A stretch of 64,000 nt of DNA from Periplaneta americana (taxonomy: Eukaryota; Arthropoda; Insecta; Blattodea; Blattidae). The first letter of the stretch is position 1. Each line of letters starts with the position of its first letter. This document shows, piece by piece, positions 1 to 12,544 of this stretch. The translations under genes and the position numbers were made by a program. Under the pieces are notes generated by a model. The model did not search any database and had not been told where the DNA came from. It saw only the letters and a list, made by a program, of their open reading frames with translations. The DNA is taken from NCBI RefSeq assembly GCF_040183065.1, contig NC_091117.1, positions 112,319,001-112,383,000 on the forward strand, read 5' to 3'.

Positions 1-107
1 ATAGACCCTTTCCTTGAATATTCCCCGCGTGGTATTATTACTTGAGACCTTTACATATTTATAACATTTATTATAAAAATAATAGTAATATTATAATAAT
101 AAATTGC

Positions 108-152
<45 letters not shown>
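108..152. repeat. (AAT)n microsatellite
   Basis: Uninterrupted AAT/ATA triplets in AT-rich sequence. No coding potential. Confidence 0.95.
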
Positions 153-154
<2 letters not shown>

Positions 155-881
155 AAGTCTATTTATGATATAATTAAATGTTATATAGGCTATACTGTAT
201 ATGTGTGTGAAATTACCGTAAGCACAGGAACGTGACTTCGTGGCACTTTATAAAATCACTCTAATAGCCTATAAAGTGAAAGGGAACAGGTGCAGTGAGC
301 TATGATGATGTAGCTTGTACTTAAACCATGTTATGACATATTTTATCAACCTACATTTTATTTAATTTTTTGTTTCGCCTACATTGTATTTTTACAAATG
401 TTGTATTTAAATACGAATTTTTTCCTGGACCAAAATTAGGCCTACAATAGAAATGATGAGATAATTAGTATTTTAACGTAGCTGACTGGAGGAGTTTATT
501 TTAATTTTTCTAGGTTCTCAAAGTGATTTTATTAAGTGCCATGAAATGGTTTTCCTGTGCTCATAATTTATATTTATTTTACACTTTATTTCAATTTTTT
601 CAGATGCAAGGCATGCCTAGAAGCATTGGGCATATAAGATCTGATGGTTAAAGAGCCCAACAAACTGCACAACAGCTTTCGGGAGCCATACCTTGCAAAG
701 TTGAAGCTATCTCCAATGGTCAAGGTAACTTACTTAAGTAACTGTAAGCCTTTTATATTATGCAATTTCAGTGCTTCATATCTATACCTATAAATTCTGT
801 CGTAATTGCAAATTGTGAATAGATACATAAAGAAAAAGCTATTCACACAAATAGTGAAGTATCAGGCTAAGTAGATCCCAT
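153..881. other. AT-rich stretch without recognised feature
   Basis: No coding region or element ends were recognised. A segment at about 603-725 is flanked by an AG acceptor and a GT donor, but all three frames carry stops, so it is not called an exon. Confidence 0.6.
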
Positions 882-1325
882 AATTAAAGCGTTGGGGCGA
901 ATAATGGTCTGTATTGCAATCTGCTAACTAGGCAGGAGGAACGAAAATGTTACATCGTCATTCCACTCATAAATAATTTACTATTGGACGGGCAACATAC
1001 ACCGTTATTCCATCAATATGTTTTGTACACTAAGCAAAGTATAGATTGTATGTTACTGAAAGTCATATTACACATCGGAGAAGTTTGTAACATTATGAAC
1101 AGAATAATAATGAAGACAATGACAAACACAGTTTTTAAATGTTGACTATAAGAGAGTAACACATTTTAAACAGTTCCTTTCTGACATCAAGAGCAAGCTG
1201 TGAGCACATCTTGAAAGAATTTCCGCAAATCTGTTCCTGAAACGAAATAACTTGATAACGTTCTAAGATAAAGTATAATGGCAAAAATTGTAACATAAAC
1301 CATTATTCGGCCCAACGCTTCAATT
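882..1325. mobile_element. Non-autonomous inverted-repeat element (MITE), about 444 bp
   Basis: The ends are inverted repeats of about 28 bp: 882-909 reads through AAGCGTTGGGGCGAATAATG and 1297-1325 is its complement with two mismatches. There is no coding sequence inside. The TSD could not be resolved, so the superfamily is unassigned. It lies just upstream of the P-type transposase fragment at 1497 and may have inserted into that older element. Confidence 0.7.
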
Positions 1326-1496
1326 GTAACCTCTATCCTTGGTGGTACAGGACTACTTACTCTTGCTGTCAGTTCATAATTGTAACCTTTTGGTTGTTTT
1401 ATTTTGTACGGGAAGAAACAGAGGACCCCTGCCAGAGAGGCTGGTGACCCCCCAAGAGAGGAGAGGCAGTGAGAAGAGGCTGGGGAGCCCCCAAGA

Positions 1497-1979
1497 ATGC
1501 AAACCACGGCCACACCGATAGTAACACTGAAGAGGAGGAAAATTTGCAGTCTTCGAGTACAACTGCATCATCTGAGAGGAAGAGTCCTCAAGACCACACA
1601 GAGAGATCTGAAGATTGACATTGCCCTTGCAACTTTAAGGAAGAAGGTTCCCGGGCCATTATATGAATTGGTAAAAAATTGTGTCTCCTCAAATGCAAGG
1701 TATGTACAGAGAGTTCGGTGGTCCCCGGAATTGAAAGCAAAGGCTCTTAATATTTATTTACAGAGCCCAAGTGCCTATAGAATGATTAGGAAGTTATTCA
1801 ATTTCTCTTCTAAGGCTACATTGCTTAGAGTTTTGCGAAAGTATACCACTGATGTTGGTTTTAGTGACAAATTATTCGACATACTAAGGAATGCCTGTAG
1901 TAAGATGACTCATACTGACAAAGTAGGTTGCCTTATGTGGGATGAAATATCTTTAAAAGCAGTGTTGACAAGCAACTAA
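1497..1979 (+). pseudogene. P-element-type (THAP9-like) transposase fragment
   Basis: An open frame of 160 codons matches the middle of P-superfamily transposases. It has the helical region before the catalytic core (RWSPELKAKALNIYLQSPSA, about residues 72-91), a serine/threonine-leucine-rich stretch (SSKATLLRVLRK), then the first catalytic aspartate in GCLMWDEISLKAVL (about residues 144-157). It stops soon after that aspartate. The second aspartate, the glutamate and the THAP zinc finger are not recognisable nearby, so this is a truncated relic. The ATG at 1497 is only the first in frame; coding-like sequence extends upstream and an exon start near 1400 is likely. The protein differs clearly from the three other P-type transposases in the window, so it is a separate lineage. 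Confidence 0.75.
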
Positions 1980-3752
1980 ATGGCTTAATATCCGTGTTGC
2001 ACTATTGAACATATACCAGGAGTAGCAGAATTTGCTAAGAAGTAATTCATTATCTGCATGTAATAAAGACATAGACCACTCACCATAGACACAAGCGTCT
2101 GATTTCCAGGTTTACCTGACAAGTGTTTTTCAAATCTTTGAAACCCATCAACAAAATCATCATTATTGTTATAAGTCAAGCTGATTTTAGTGGTATTTCA
2201 TCGCATATGAGACAGCACAGCTCATCTATGTCACTCATTTTGTCACAAGCATATTTTAGCTCAAAAACCCAACATCATTTGTATATAAGGCAAACTTTCG
2301 TAGAAGAGTGGCTTTACAAGGAATACTCAATAATTTTCTAACAATTCTGTTTCACTTGTACTGTGTAAGTAGATATTAAGGGCTTTACATTTGAATTCTG
2401 TTAACCAGGGACATTCCTGTACAAATCATGAACCAGAGGATTGTTTGCAGGATTGTATATGTAAAATAATATTAACATTACTTTTCAAATACAACTTTAT
2501 CTTCGCTGGCACTCCTCTTCTTCATGTCAACGAGAAGTGCAGATGTGAGAAGTTTTGCACCTAATGTGCTTGTGAAACTGGATGCAGAAAAGTGATGTGC
2601 ACATTTACTGATACTGTGGTATTGTGGCCAAATGAGTATGTTTTCTTTGTGTATTTTTTATTTAAGATTTTGCATGTTTAATTTTAGTTGCTATTTATTG
2701 CTATTTTGTATTGTTCTTGTATTTTTGTTACATTATGTTTCTTGTTATGATTTGGTATTTTTCTCAAACAAAAGGAACCTAAATTAACTACAATACGAAG
2801 TAACTCAAGGCAATAATAATTTTTTTTTCTTGAAATGACATCATAATATCAAACACAGGACCGATGTTGTTGGCATATTTCAACAAAGCCTGTGAAATGT
2901 ACTGTAGACTCTATTTACCATAATCGCAATGTTGGAACATAAAGTTATTGTATTCTGCACTAGCATTTAGAATATTTTCATATTAAATGACAAATTATGC
3001 CATTGAGGAAATAAATACAGTAGTAGGTGCTACATATACGTTGGAATTCTTAAATCTGTACAACTTAACTGAAATCAACAAATGCTGAGTTTTTGGCAAT
3101 AAACCCATTAACTCTCTTACTCTACTCTCTAATATTCCCCACAGGCAGCTTAAAATTTCATGTTGAAGTTTACAGACAAACTGGCATAATGTCATTAAAT
3201 ATTAATTTTTATTGTTTTAATTTTATGTTTATCATGTACTGTGTATGATTTTATTTCTTCAGTTTGTTATATTTGTGTTTCTCAGAGAAATGGAACTTAA
3301 ATTAACTAACTACAACACTAATGTTCGTAATATTTGAGCACAAAGTTACACTAGTGAATACAATATTTTCCAATATTCCCCACATATAGTCCAAAATGTA
3401 ATGTAGAAGTTCATGAACAAACTGGCATAATGTCATTAAGTGTTAATCTTAAAAAAATATATTTGTGCATGATTGCCTTCAATGTAACCAGAAGACTTTA
3501 CACATTATAGCTACTTATTTGGAGACAATAAGAACACAGCATTGTAGACTCCAATTTCTACTAAAGGTGATTTGAAATTATTTTCCTTACAACACAATAA
3601 TAACTAATGGTAGTATATCTGAAAATATCAGAAAATTAAGCGGTTAGCTGACTTCAAAGAGCAGAGATTCCTTCATTAATGTAGAGTGTTAAGAATGTTT
3701 AGGTATGATTTTTTCTTTGTGTAGCATTTACTACTATGTTGTTAATTTTATG

Positions 3753-3755
<3 letters not shown>
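1980..3755. other. AT-rich sequence with imperfect direct repeats
   Basis: No supported gene. Two diverged copies of a unit of about 75 bp lie at 3132-3210 and 3373-3445; each contains ATATTCCCCACA and later CTGGCATAATGTCATTAA. A related stretch about AAATTAACTAC occurs near 2780 and 3298, so a longer unit may be tandemly duplicated. Sequence just after 1979 may be the decayed tail of the P-type fragment. Confidence 0.55.

Positions 3756-3801
<46 letters not shown>
3756..3801. repeat. (TA)n microsatellite
   Basis: Perfect TA dinucleotide run of about 46 bp. Confidence 0.95.
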
Positions 3802-3805
<4 letters not shown>

Positions 3806-4719
3806 CTATCGTGAGCTCACGATCTTTTCTCTATTACAGTAAAACATCAAACAGTTAATTTCAATAAAGATCTTTGTGTTTATGTACAAAATGAAATATT
3901 GTTAATAAATAAATCTCATACATTCCAACATAACAGATTTGCTTGGTCATGTCTAAATCATTTCCAATTTCACAGTCCATTTCCTACCTCTACTACTCTA
4001 CTTCATGAGATATCTCGTTCTGAAAACACTTATGGTATTGTAATTTACAAAAAAGGTTTCTGGCTAAAGATCTTAAAACAAAAAAAAAACAACAAAACAA
4101 AAAAAAATTGTAATAGGGATGGTTACATTTCAAACATTCACGTTAATATGAATGCAACGGGGATGTGCAAAGAAGTATTTTGAAATTCCCGCTATTTCCG
4201 GTGCAGGAAGTCGTTTGAAAATACCGCCATTTTTGTGCATGTGGCGCTCCACTACTGGTAAAAAGAAGCTTCGTGACAGATTACACTTAATCCGCCTCTT
4301 GAGCCCCTCTCTTCTATTCTACTCCTCTTGGATACGAAGTAGTCAGAACGTTGGCCGATGACCAGCCAACAGCGTTATGAAGGCAAGATGGATGCCAGAA
4401 AAATGCAAAAGATTCGAGGAAGATGCTCAGCGCCTGGATGCAAGACTGTTAATACTGTGGGAGGGAAGCATTTTTTTCTATTTTCCTCAGGAACCTATGA
4501 GGTAAGCTTTAGTATTATTATTGTGTCCTGTGTAGCCTAAACCTTACACTTGAAAACAATGTACTTTTTGGTGAAGTAGGTTAGACGAGCTGTGCATTGC
4601 TTTCTGCTAATTTATTTAGGATTATAGTAGGAGTATAAATTTAGATGGTTCCGAAATTCAGTCAAACTGTAACGAAATGTGAAATATTGACGAAAAAGAG
4701 CAAGAAGGCTGAAAATGAA

Positions 4720-4862
4720 ACCTCGTGAACCTGAATTGTAGCATTAGGCCACATGGCTGCAAACTAAAACCACGTGGTTTTTAGTATAAACATCTCACAG
4801 TTATGGACAATAAAATTATGCCTTCTTTGATGTAGTTAGCCATTCTGGAGAAATTCTCAATC
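4720..4862. repeat. Dispersed repeat in intron 1 of P1, with an inverted relative near 28.6 kb
   Basis: About 4797-4862 (containing AAAATTATGCCTTCTTTGAT) matches in reverse complement 28540-28590, and the similarity extends in patches through ACCACGTG motifs to about 28680. Both copies sit in introns of transposase-like genes. No element ends are visible; an old SINE or MITE is likely. Confidence 0.6.
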
Positions 4863-6033
4863 ATGTGTAATAATAATAATAATAATAAGCTTAGGCCTAA
4901 TATTTAATTTAGTTTGTACCCAATATCTGTTGCTGCTACCAGTTTTCCTATGGTCACTCACCACCTAGTGATGCGCATTAGACATCTCTTAAAATAACAC
5001 AAATGCAGCAGATAACTTATTATTTTTTTCCCCAATTTTTGCATGATTTCTATTCAATATTTCTTATACTTTATCTCATTAGTAATTGTAATCCATTGCT
5101 TTAGGTGTTGGAAGTGGCTCCGATTTTGTGGGCTAGAGGACCGGTATCGAGTTGCCGCAGATGCCACACACAGGTTGAGAATCTGCATGGACCACTTCAT
5201 TGAGTCTGACTATTATAGCTCTTCACAAAAAGTGATACTTAAGCAAACTGCAGTGCCCACTGTTCATGCTAATGGATTAGTGGTGCCATCAAACCCTAAA
5301 ATCCGGAGCCCACCATCTAGCCCAGCTATGCCTCGAGCGACCTTATCACCGGGGTCTACCCCAACTTTCAGGCATCACAAGATTTTGCGGACGTATGGTA
5401 GGAGGGCGAAGATTGATTCTGCAGCTGCTGAAGGTAATTAGTACACTAGTAATGTTTTTATGTCATTCATGTTTAAAATTTCCGATTTCGTTACTCTTTT
5501 CTTTATTTTCAGGTACGCGTAGTCTCATAGATTTACAAGCTGCAACTGAGCAGGCTGCAGGCTTGGCAGCTATGCCTCAAACAATTCCTGCTCCTATGAG
5601 TACTCCAGCTTCAAAGATTACTGCTTCGACGGCATATGCCGGGATGAATAAAGATGCATGCCAACAAGGTAATTATTCCACTTAGTCAAGTTTATGGATT
5701 TCAAGGAATGCCATAGTTTCTCATCAGCTGTTCTTACATTACATGTTTCAAAATACATAATTAATTATGTTTCGTTTTTTTTTGTAATTATTACAGGGAA
5801 CAGTATGATTGGTGAACAGCTGAGGGGCTATCAGCAACCATCGCTCCTATTCAATGTGGTTCCCACAGCTGAAGGTAAGCGATACTGTCTTGTGAGCCTG
5901 GTAACATGCTAGTAATCATTTAAGTTAATTGCCCCCTGCCATATGTCTGCAGTTTTCATACTTCATTCTTTTACAGTAGCGAATAATAACAAATCCTCTT
6001 AACTACAGGGCAGGGTGTTTATCTTGTTATATA

Positions 6034-6421
6034 TCGATCGTCCAGTTCAAAAGTGCGACAACTCAAAAATTGCCATTTTTTAGTTATTTATACTACTGAA
6101 AGCCCCTTTCGGAGCTCTTTCCGATTCAATATTGAGATAGGTCATATTTACAACCAAAAAGAATAAAAACGAAATAAACTGCTTTAGAAGTAATTAGAAC
6201 TATGGACTTTATTAATTCATTATTACTACATTTCGAAATCTATTAATAATGAACTGGAAAATCGTGATATACTCGTCCTGAATACTGACTCATTTCTAAT
6301 TGTCGTGGTTATGAACCACAAATCTGTCCCTGTTTAGGGGATTTATTTGAAACTTTCAACTGAAGATATCTCAAAACTTGTTTTTTTTTTCAGTTGTCGC
6401 ACTTTTGAACCAGACGATCGA
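6034..6421. mobile_element. Tc1/mariner-type MITE inside intron 4 of P1
   Basis: Inverted repeats of about 31 bp (TCGATCGTCCAGTTCAAAAG at the left, two mismatches to the right end) bound 388 bp of non-coding sequence. Each side is flanked by TA (6032-6033 and 6422-6423), the Tc1/mariner TSD. Confidence 0.85.
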
Positions 6422-9259
6422 TATTGCAACTGATATCCTGACAAGTCTCCCTGGCACGAAGTACACCATCATTCCCTCTTACTGACTTCTCTTTAATATT
6501 CCAACACCTCTGCTGATTATCCCTTTCTGTTAGTGTCAGTTGTCCTCTATGGCCCAGCCTATTAGCAAAAAAATATTTTATATTACATTACAACGAACAA
6601 TTCAGATTAACACAATCAAATTTGTTGCAGCATTAAACTTTTGGATTGTTACTATTACTTAACATTTATATGAGTTATAATTTATACAGTTAAGAGCAGT
6701 TTGAAATGAATTGAGCACAAAGTCTGTTCAATTCTTGCTTCAATTTAATTTATCATTTATTTCCTTAGATACTGACATGAATACATCCATGATGGAACAG
6801 TTTCCTTCAGCTTCAGCTACACCTCCTTCCAAACTTGGTAAATACTGATCACATTTTGATGTACTGTCAATTTTGTAGTATGTTATATAGCCTATCCATA
6901 GCTTGCATGCCTTTTGTTAGGCCTACATTAACTTAACAAGGCTAAAGGTGTTGTCACGTTTCATTTTTTATTTAAAATAGTTCCCAGCAATTAGATTAAT
7001 CTGAAGTTAATTTCGTAATCTTTAGGTCCTGGTGTTGCAAAACGAAAACTTTTCTCCAATCCTCACTTCTCATCTTCACCCAGGAGCAACAAACTAAAAA
7101 TGGCAGCTCTGAAAGCAAAGGTGAAGAGACTGGAGAAAAAATTGCAACAAGTCGAAGAAGACAGAATTTCGGATCAAGTTGGAAGGAGAAGGGAGCCACT
7201 GGCCACATCATCTCAACTGCCAACAGTTGTTCAAAAGATATACGAGGCACAGGTGCAGATGAGAAAAATTCATAAACATGGGTATAGATGGAGTGACGTC
7301 ATGAAAGATTTTTCTTTGTCATTATTTTATCACAGTGCTAAAGGGTATAATTTTATGAAAAAACTTTTCCTATTGCCCAGTATCAAGACACTTCAAAGTT
7401 ATCAGAACAAAATAGACATTGAGCCAGGTCTGATGCAGCGTGTTTTGACAACTCTTAAGTCACTTGCTGCAGGGCCTCTGTCTGACAGATCAGAGAATGT
7501 ATGTTCACTAATCATTGATGAAATTGCCATACGTCAGCAGTTGCATTATGACTCTAAATCTGATATGATTAAGGGTTTTGCTGACGATGGAATAGCAAGA
7601 TATCCCATGAAAATAGGTAACCATTGTTTGATGGCAATGGTTAAAGGGATTAAGAAGGGATGGAAACAGGTAATAGGTTATTGGATATCTGATGGTCCTA
7701 TATCTGCTACATCTCTCTTGAACATTGTCAATTTGTGTGTTTGTGAACTTCACAAAATCGCGTTCCATATTAAGGTTTTAATATGTGATCAAGGTACAAA
7801 TAATCAAAGTGTGGCATCTAAATTGGGGGTTTCAGCAACAAGACCGTATTTTGAAGTCAATGGGAATAAAATTCATTTCATGTATGATCCACCACACCTT
7901 TTGAAGTCCATTAGGAACAACTTATTGCGATATGATTTGCATTACATGGAAAAACCTGTATCTTGGTCACATATTAGAACTATCTATGATATGCATGATG
8001 ATGTGTTAAAACTTAAGTTAGTTTCTAAACTGACAAAGGACCATGTTTTCCCTAAAATGTTTTCTCGTATGAAGGTTAAGCTGGCAACACAGGTGTTTTC
8101 CTATTCTGTACATACTGCAATTCATGCATATGTTGGAATGGGAACGCTACCTATCAGTGCTCTGCATACTGCCGACTTCATTGAGATGATGGACAAGCTG
8201 TTTGACACTTTCAACAGCACGAAACTGAAAACAGATAAATTTAAATATAGATTTGCCATAACTCCTGACTCCGTTCACGTAGAATTTTTGAAAAAAAAAA
8301 AACTTTGAATGACATTCAGTCCTTGGAATTCGTGGGTTGCAAGCGTCAGCCAGCTTGTCTTGAAGGTTGGAGAATTAGTATTCAGAGCTTGCTGAATTTG
8401 TTCGATGAGCTTAGTTCTGAGTACAACATTCCTAAATTAAGGACTATTTCTGAGTCAGGATGCATGGGAGAATACATTTGCTACCATAAGACAACAGCAC
8501 GGGTGCAATGTAAATCCATCTGTCCAACAACTTGAAAGTGGTCTTCGACACATACTCATTACATTTCTTTTCAAGTTGTCACACAGAAGTAACTGCGAAA
8601 AAGATGTTGAGTATGTGTTGACGAAATTGAATAGTATTTCTGTTAGTGACAAGGCTGTTCAGGAGTCGTCATCTGTTACAGATGTAAACTGTATCAGTGA
8701 TTGTACTCCTGATACTATAGTCGAAATGGTTGTGGAGTGTGACACTGGAAGTATCGAGGACGATAATGCTGTGTACTACATTGAAGGGTTCATTTGCTCA
8801 AGGTTCCTCAAAAAACATAAATGCAGTCACTGTAAAAATACTCTCACTCTGGGAGAAAGCCAGAGAGAACTGAGTGAAAGCCATCAAATATTTACTAACT
8901 TCAAGGCATTTGATGACGATTTTGAAAGTCTTTCATTGCCCAGAAACGAAGTTTTCACTCAGTTCCGAGAATGGGAGAATTCATTCTGCAGACATTTCAA
9001 AGCAAACTGTCATTGTAAAAATTTGAGGACAGTGATGAAAAAATATGTGTTGAATGATTGTAATTTTTCTCTTTGTAGTCAGGACCAATTCAATAATTTG
9101 TTTAATATGTATATAGTATCTAGGATTAATTGGTCGACTCAGTTTTTGAACCAGTCACATTGTTTTGGTCCTGACTTCAAGAGAAAACTAAGGATATTAA
9201 ATAATTGTTGAGTCTCTTCTGAGAAGAAAGTAGGTACAGTGTTGATAGCATCACATGTA

Positions 9260-9684
9260 CACTGGCGTTCAAAGATATCCGGCCTATGATTATATGACCA
9301 TGTAAGCAAACTTTCCAATCACGGAATAAGTCAGAACCAAAGACATTAAAAATTGACAAAAATTGGAAGAATTCCACTAGTTCTCAATAAGTGGTACCAT
9401 TATTTGAGCAGTTAAAAACGTGTAAGGAAAAATTACTATGTAGATTGAGCATAAATTATTCTCGTAATTGACAATATCAGTGGTTTCCCGCTAAATTCAG
9501 TGTTGCTTCACAATCAGCAGTGTGGGATGAAAATTTGAATTCTATAATGCGGGTATATTTATGTATGATTGGCAACACTGACTATTATCATCACCATGTA
9601 TTCATACAAGTAATAACTAAATAAGCCATACTTACGCCAAAAAAAAATATCGATTAGTAGGGCCAGATATTTTGAACGTCAGTG
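9260..9684. mobile_element. Tc1/mariner-type MITE, 425 bp
   Basis: The inverted ends begin CACTGGCGTTCAAAGATATC (left) and CACTGACGTTCAAAATATCT (right, reverse complement). TA lies on both sides (9258-9259 and 9685-9686). No coding sequence. The right TA is also the left TA of the next element. Confidence 0.88.
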
Positions 9685-9686
9685 TA

Positions 9687-10073
9687 CAGTAGTGGCAAGA
9701 AAACCCGGACCGACAGAATAATCAAAGTCCCCAAAATTAGCCATTGCACATGCCACACCCGCATTCACAAGATAGCGAGTAATCTATTGAAATTGTTGTA
9801 GTCTCGACTGCTGACGTAGGCCATTTTGAAATCCATTAGAAAATAAGATGGTAAAATTCATGTTCTGGGAATAATAAGTTAATTAAGTAGTATAATATAG
9901 CTGCAATCAGAAAGTACTGGGAATAAATTTGAATAAGGAACAAAAGAAAGGTTCCTTTCCAGGCAGGATTCGAACCACGAAAGTCTTAGTTACCAGTCTA
10001 TTGTGTTCTGGAGTGAACAAGGCTCTGAAATCAGCTACAAGGGTCGGTCCGTTTTTTCTTTTTGCCACTGCTG
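9687..10073. mobile_element. TA-flanked inverted-repeat element with tRNA-like interior, 387 bp
   Basis: The ends are inverted repeats of about 30 bp beginning CAGTAGTGGCAA and ending with GGACCGAC at their inner edge. TA flanks at 9685-9686 and 10074-10075 point to Tc1/mariner mobilisation. The right half carries a reverse-strand tRNA-like block (separate entry). No coding sequence. Confidence 0.82.
9966..10037 (-). other. tRNA-like (pol III promoter-like) block inside a MITE
   Basis: On the minus strand a diverged A-box-like string (TAGCTGATTTCAGAGC, from 10037) is followed by a perfect B box (GGTTCGAATCC, 9976-9966). The spacing is longer than in an ordinary tRNA and no acceptor stem was found, so this is a tRNA-derived relic or SINE head, not a working tRNA. 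Confidence 0.5.
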
Positions 10074-10075
10074 TA

Positions 10076-10995
10076 CATCATTGTGCATCTATCTTCTTGG
10101 ATTGCAGCTACCTAGAGTAGTGACCCACCCATCTCTCATCTGCATACTGTGAACTCGGCAGTGTCTTTAAAGTAGTGTAAACAGCTCATATTGTGTGTAA
10201 CAAAAAGGTATAATATCATATTGGTGGAAAGTTCATAGCTTTTTTTATTATTTTTTTTTTTTTAATTTTTATTTATTTATTTTATTTTTTTTTTTTTGCC
10301 CCAGAAAAAAATGTTTTTAGCAAATGTTAAATATACTGTGTAATTGTAGGGAGCAAAGTTACAGTATGTGGTACATGTGTGTGTATGTAAGAGAGATATT
10401 TGACTTTGGAAGTTGGGGGTTAACATACCTTCAGTTCACCTAGTAAACTTTTTTGCCCAACATAATGCAAGTAAGTGATGCAGCTCATGTATTTCACTCT
10501 GACCCTCAGTACATACAACATTTTGGTATACGTTACCGTTATGTGTATGCCAAACAACAATGTCTAAGAACCTTAGATGTGATCCTAGAAAAGTGTTCTA
10601 AAATGTGTTGCAAAATAGTAGATAGTAATATGACAGTTTCAATTATCAAACATTTTTTTGTAGTATCTGAAATCTGATTAATGTAATATGTATCTAGTCA
10701 GCGATGTATGCAACGGAGGGGAGAAAGGAATTGGCCACTCTTACTCATTACCTCCTGCTCTGATTACCCCATGAGTGTTACTTGTAGGGTCCAAACCTGT
10801 TTTTGGACAGTTGACTAAACAATAGTTGATGGGTCCAGGCAGACGAGGGGACAAACCATAAATTTCGATACGTAGGATATCTCATTGGAATGTGAAGAAA
10901 TATGTTCTGACTAAACCATATGACAACACATTATTCAAATGGTATCATTTACATCTGTAAACGAGCACAGATGGCAGAGCATTCCAAAATATAAA
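10076..10995. other. Non-coding stretch, partly poly-T
   Basis: A T-rich run lies at about 10240-10300. About 10700-10860 is less AT-rich and looks like a dispersed repeat by composition and by my memory of similar insect repeats, but no second copy is in the window. No gene supported. Confidence 0.45.
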
Positions 10996-10997
10996 TA

Positions 10998-12542
10998 CAC
11001 TCAGGGACAAAAAAAACGGACACATTAATATTTGCTGGTATTTTGCAAAAAATTATCTTCTCATACAATATTATGGTAGCCATCTGTTGTTATGGAGACG
11101 TGTATACATTGTTGATTGTTTTTTGTTTTATAAACAAGCCATTACAACCAAATATTCCAATTTTGCTTTCGGAGTCTCAGCTATAACAATTTTGTCTCAA
11201 CCATTTTGTGCTTCATTATCGTTATCATTCGTTATTTCTTTATTTTTACATTTTCTGAGTTTAAGTGGGGTTGTAACATTTGTCTTAAAACAAGATGCGA
11301 CCTCAAGATGTGGCTCGAGCTGTAGCCCTTTACGATGATGGACGCAGTGTACGTTACATTGCAAATGTTATGAATATGGCTAGAAGCACAACCCATGATG
11401 CCATAAAACGGTATAGAGAGACCCTAGAATATACCAGAAGACCAGGTTCGGGTCGTCCAAGAGCTACAAATCCAAATGAAGACAGGTATATGGTGTTGAG
11501 AGTTCCTAGGGAGCGCAACCTGCCAGCTACTAGTGTAGCCCAGCAATTTGTTAACATGCATGGATGCCCAATTTCGGCCAAAACAGTTAGAAGCAAGTGG
11601 ACTGATATCAAGTAGACCTGCAACTGGTTCCAGACTTCTCAGGATGCATCGAGTTGAACGACTGCGTTTTGCAAATGATCACAGGGATTGGAGAAATGGA
11701 CAGTGGAGCTGTGTTCTGTTCACCGATGAGTCCCGTTTCAATCTGTGCTCACCTGATGGACGTGAAAGAGTTTGGAGAAGGAGGGGAGAACGATTTTTAA
11801 CAGTGTTGCATTTCCGAAAATGTGCCGTATGGAGGTGGTGGAGTGATGGTTTGGGCAGGAGTGTGTACGGATGCTCGTACAGAGTTGGTTTTTGCTGAAA
11901 ATGGAAGACTAACAGCTGATAGGTATATAAATGAATGTTTGGCTGATCATGTTGTGCCATTTGGCCAATTTGTAGGCGATAAATTTGTTTTAATGCATGA
12001 TAATGCACGGCTGCATATTGCCCATGTGGTCGGAAATTATCTCCAAGAAGTGGGAATCCATGTTCTTCCATGGCCAGCAAGGAGTCCAGACATGAACCCA
12101 ATTGAACACGTGTGGGGCATGCTGGTACGGCGAGTTAAGAATAGACGACCAAGACCAGAATCGTTAGAAGAGTTGAGGCGAGCACTTGGCGAAGAATGGG
12201 AACTTATTCCTCAAGAAGACATTGCTAACCAAATTGAGAGCATGCCAAGACGTATGGATGCAGTTATTCAAGCCAGAGGGGGTAATACCCGTTACTAAAA
12301 AGAGTTTTTAATGTTTAAGGCACCATAAAATGAAAAAACAGTTAGACCAAACGATCCCATAGTTATACGCCCTTTGTAATTTTTTGTAAATTTTCTCATC
12401 AGAATTTTTTTTTTCAACTGTTGTCGTATAAGGTGCAAAATGAAACATTATTTTGTTTAAATGGGTTTTGTTTCATTTTGAAATAATTGGCAACAAAATA
12501 CAAGCAACTATAGAAGTGTCCGGTTTTTTTTGTCCCTGAGTG
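10998..12542 (+). mobile_element. Tc1-like DNA transposon, nearly full length (1545 bp)
   Basis: Inverted ends of 26/27 bp beginning CACTCAGGGACAAAAAAAAC differ by a single-base gap. TA flanks lie at 10996-10997 and 12543-12544. The element holds one transposase gene on the plus strand. The short TIR, length, TA TSD and DD34E core all fit the Tc1 branch of IS630/Tc1/mariner. Confidence 0.93.
11295..12298 (+). pseudogene. Tc1-type DD34E transposase, two frameshifts
   Basis: The N-terminus has a paired-like helix-turn-helix (VARAVALYDDGRSVRYIA) and a GRPR-type hook (GSGRPRA, about residue 52), then a second HTH. The core has the first aspartate in FTDESRFNLCSPDGRERVW, the second in MHDNARLH, and the glutamate in SPDMNPIEHVW. 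There are 34 residues between the second D and E, the Tc1 signature. Reading changes frame near 11590 (before GLISSRPATGSRLLRMHRVE) and near 11795-11800 (before ENVPYGGGGVMVWAG). The ends agree well and damage is light, so the copy is probably not very old. Confidence 0.92.
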
Positions 12543-12544
12543 TA

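Larger units (their letters stand above)
4358..9211 (+). pseudogene. THAP-domain P-element-type transposase gene (P1), six exons, broken
   Basis: A P-superfamily (THAP9-like) DDE transposase. Six exons are inferred from GT/AG borders whose phases fit: 4358-4501, 5105-5433, 5513-5668, 5797-5874, 6769-6837 and 7026-9211. Exons 1-2 encode the THAP zinc finger: CSAPGC, then CWKWLRFCG and CMDHF, then AVPT. Exon 6 starts with a lysine/glutamate coiled coil (MAALKAKVKRLEKKLQQVEE) and holds the catalytic core: SLIIDEIAIR (first D), LICDQGTNN (second D), YDPPHLLKSIRNNL, and the E in WENTFATIRQQHGCNVNP. Three frameshifts are visible: a T7 run at 4471-4477, where removing one T restores FPQEPMR joined to CWKW across intron 1; an A run near 8290-8301; and one near 8455-8470. 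Intron 4 holds a MITE. No terminal inverted repeats were found, so an old element or a decayed domesticated copy are both possible. Confidence 0.85.

Noticed and set aside
603-725. Exon between an AG acceptor and GT donor
   Set aside because: All three frames contain stops.
4100-9260. Terminal inverted repeats for P1
   Set aside because: I compared the sequence upstream of 4358 with that after 9211 and, beyond the MITE pair, after 10075; no convincing match was seen.
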